From NCBI GenBank assembly GCA_014523485.1, contig JAATVK010000112.1:1-5718 (forward strand): a stretch of DNA of 5,718 nucleotides. The letters run 5' to 3'. Source of the DNA: Nitrososphaerales archaeon TH5894 (GTDB lineage Archaea; Thermoproteota; Nitrososphaeria; Nitrososphaerales; Nitrososphaeraceae). The notes beneath the pieces are model-generated. The model worked only from the letters and a program-made list of their open reading frames with translations. It ran no database searches and was not told the DNA's origin. This document shows positions 4,779 through 5,718 of the stretch, one piece after another. A program made the position numbers and the translations under genes. How positions within the stretch are numbered: position 1 is the stretch's first letter; each line of letters starts with the position of its first letter.

Positions 4779-5718
4779 TTATTGATCTAAATAATCAATA
4801 ATAGACGATTGAGGATTTTTTTGTATTTCTTTTTCTTTAAAAATATAGTTTAATTCCATAACAAGTGATTCTATTCTACTTGAAAGATAATTATTCATTT
4901 TGAATTTATTACGTATGTCTAATGCAATATATACATATTTCTCAACGGAATTTCTTGTGACCGTTTGAATTAAATTATTATCACATCCAAGACATTTACC
5001 TGCTAGTGGTATTCTACGATATTTTTCTCCACATTTAGTACATCTAAATGCTTGTGATGAATAAGAACGCATATTTCCCATAATATCAGGTAGAATGTGA
5101 GTAGTAAGAACCATGGATGCGACTTCATCTGGAATAACTGCATTAATCAATTTGGCCGTTGAAATCTGCATATCTAATTTTTCATTCATGGTTGTTAATC
5201 TAGAATATGCACTACGTTTTTCTTCAGTAGTTAATAAGTTAGTATGATGAGTAAAATAATAATTATAAAATTGTAATTCAGAACCAATTCTATCTTTAAT
5301 AATATCAACTTTGTTTGAAAGGTTTTCTGCTTTTGTATAATCTAGGGATTTTTCATATAATTGTAATAGATAATTCGAGGTAACATCAATATTGAGAGCC
5401 TGTCTTTGTACCTCGTGAGGTAAAACAATAGGTTGAATCAATAAAGGTGCATCCATCAACCCTCCAATTTTATCTGGAAGAAATTCTTTAGAAAAATTTA
5501 AGAATACATCCATTAGTAGCATAATGGAATCTGCATCACCATCACAATCCCTACGTTTAGCAGAATGCCACATTGGAGATGCTAAACAGACTTGTGAATT
5601 GGTATATCCTATAATCCTTCCAATGATTCCCACGGATGTATGAGGAGCAAGTCCTACTATTATATGACCTATTAAATCATCTATAGATGAGGCATTATAA
5701 AATGGTTCAAGCTTATAT
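4779..5718 (-). CDS. polC: DNA polymerase D large subunit DP2, C-terminal part (5' truncated by window edge)
   Basis: DP2 is the catalytic subunit of the archaeal two-subunit replicative polymerase PolD. The frame is open to the window edge, first complete codon at 5717, giving 312 visible C-terminal residues of a protein usually over 1,000 long. The internal GTG at 5633 is not the start, because LAPHTSVGIIGRIIGYT runs through it. The active-site block KRRDCDGDADSIMLLMD (visible residues 54-70) carries the metal-binding D-x-D-G-D-type acidic residues of the double-psi beta-barrel; Pyrococcus reads N-C-D-G-D, so the first residue is Asp here. Cys226, 229, 242 and 245 form a C-X2-C-X12-C-X2-C zinc-binding module. 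The protein ends QSSIIDYLDQ; QSSIIDYL (303-310) fits the PCNA-binding PIP box Q-x-x-h-x-x-a-a. There is no intein at the catalytic motif, a common intein site in this family. The product works at the replication fork with DP1 and PCNA. Confidence 0.96.
   Translation of the reverse strand, partial: YKLEPFYNASSIDDLIGHIIVGLAPHTSVGIIGRIIGYTNSQVCLASPMWHSAKRRDCDGDADSIMLLMDVFLNFSKEFLPDKIGGLMDAPLLIQPIVLPHEVQRQALNIDVTSNYLLQLYEKSLDYTKAENLSNKVDIIKDRIGSELQFYNYYFTHHTNLLTTEEKRSAYSRLTTMNEKLDMQISTAKLINAVIPDEVASMVLTTHILPDIMGNMRSYSSQAFRCTKCGEKYRRIPLAGKCLGCDNNLIQTVTRNSVEKYVYIALDIRNKFKMNNYLSSRIESLVMELNYIFKEKEIQKNPQSSIIDYLDQ

Overview
The window most likely comes from a low-GC archaeon of the Nitrososphaerota (Thaumarchaeota). 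The supports are the C-terminal part of the archaea-specific DNA polymerase D large subunit (DP2), TATA boxes placed for leaderless or nearly leaderless transcription, an archaeal-type serine hydroxymethyltransferase, and an integrase whose sequence resembles thaumarchaeal tyrosine recombinases as I remember them. I cannot fix the genus.

Right part (about 3127-5718) looks like conserved core: a tRNA-Val(UAC) on the minus strand, glyA on the plus strand, and the end of the DP2 gene on the minus strand, convergent with glyA. Left part (1-3056) looks accessory. It opens with the last 63 codons of a C5-cytosine DNA methyltransferase. This gene overlaps by 32 bp a small HhH-GPD DNA glycosylase of the Mig (T/G mismatch) type, a pairing that would repair the T:G mismatches left when 5-methylcytosine deaminates. 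Then comes a gene-poor, AT-rich stretch (807-1640) with short coding-like fragments and palindromes. Then, reading leftward on the minus strand from the tRNA, lies an integrase N-terminal domain followed in the same frame by a TPR-repeat protein.

The most striking observation is this last locus. The 135-codon integrase fragment and the 331-codon TPR protein are one continuous reading frame broken by a single TGA, and the first about 48 residues of the TPR protein are the continuation of the integrase core-binding domain. The catalytic domain is missing and eight TPR repeats stand in its place. The locus sits next to the 3' end of a tRNA gene, as expected for an integrated element, so the tRNA probably marks the border between an old, decayed or repurposed island on the left and the core chromosome on the right. 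The methyltransferase and glycosylase pair may be cargo of that island; this is inference, because no second att site is visible.
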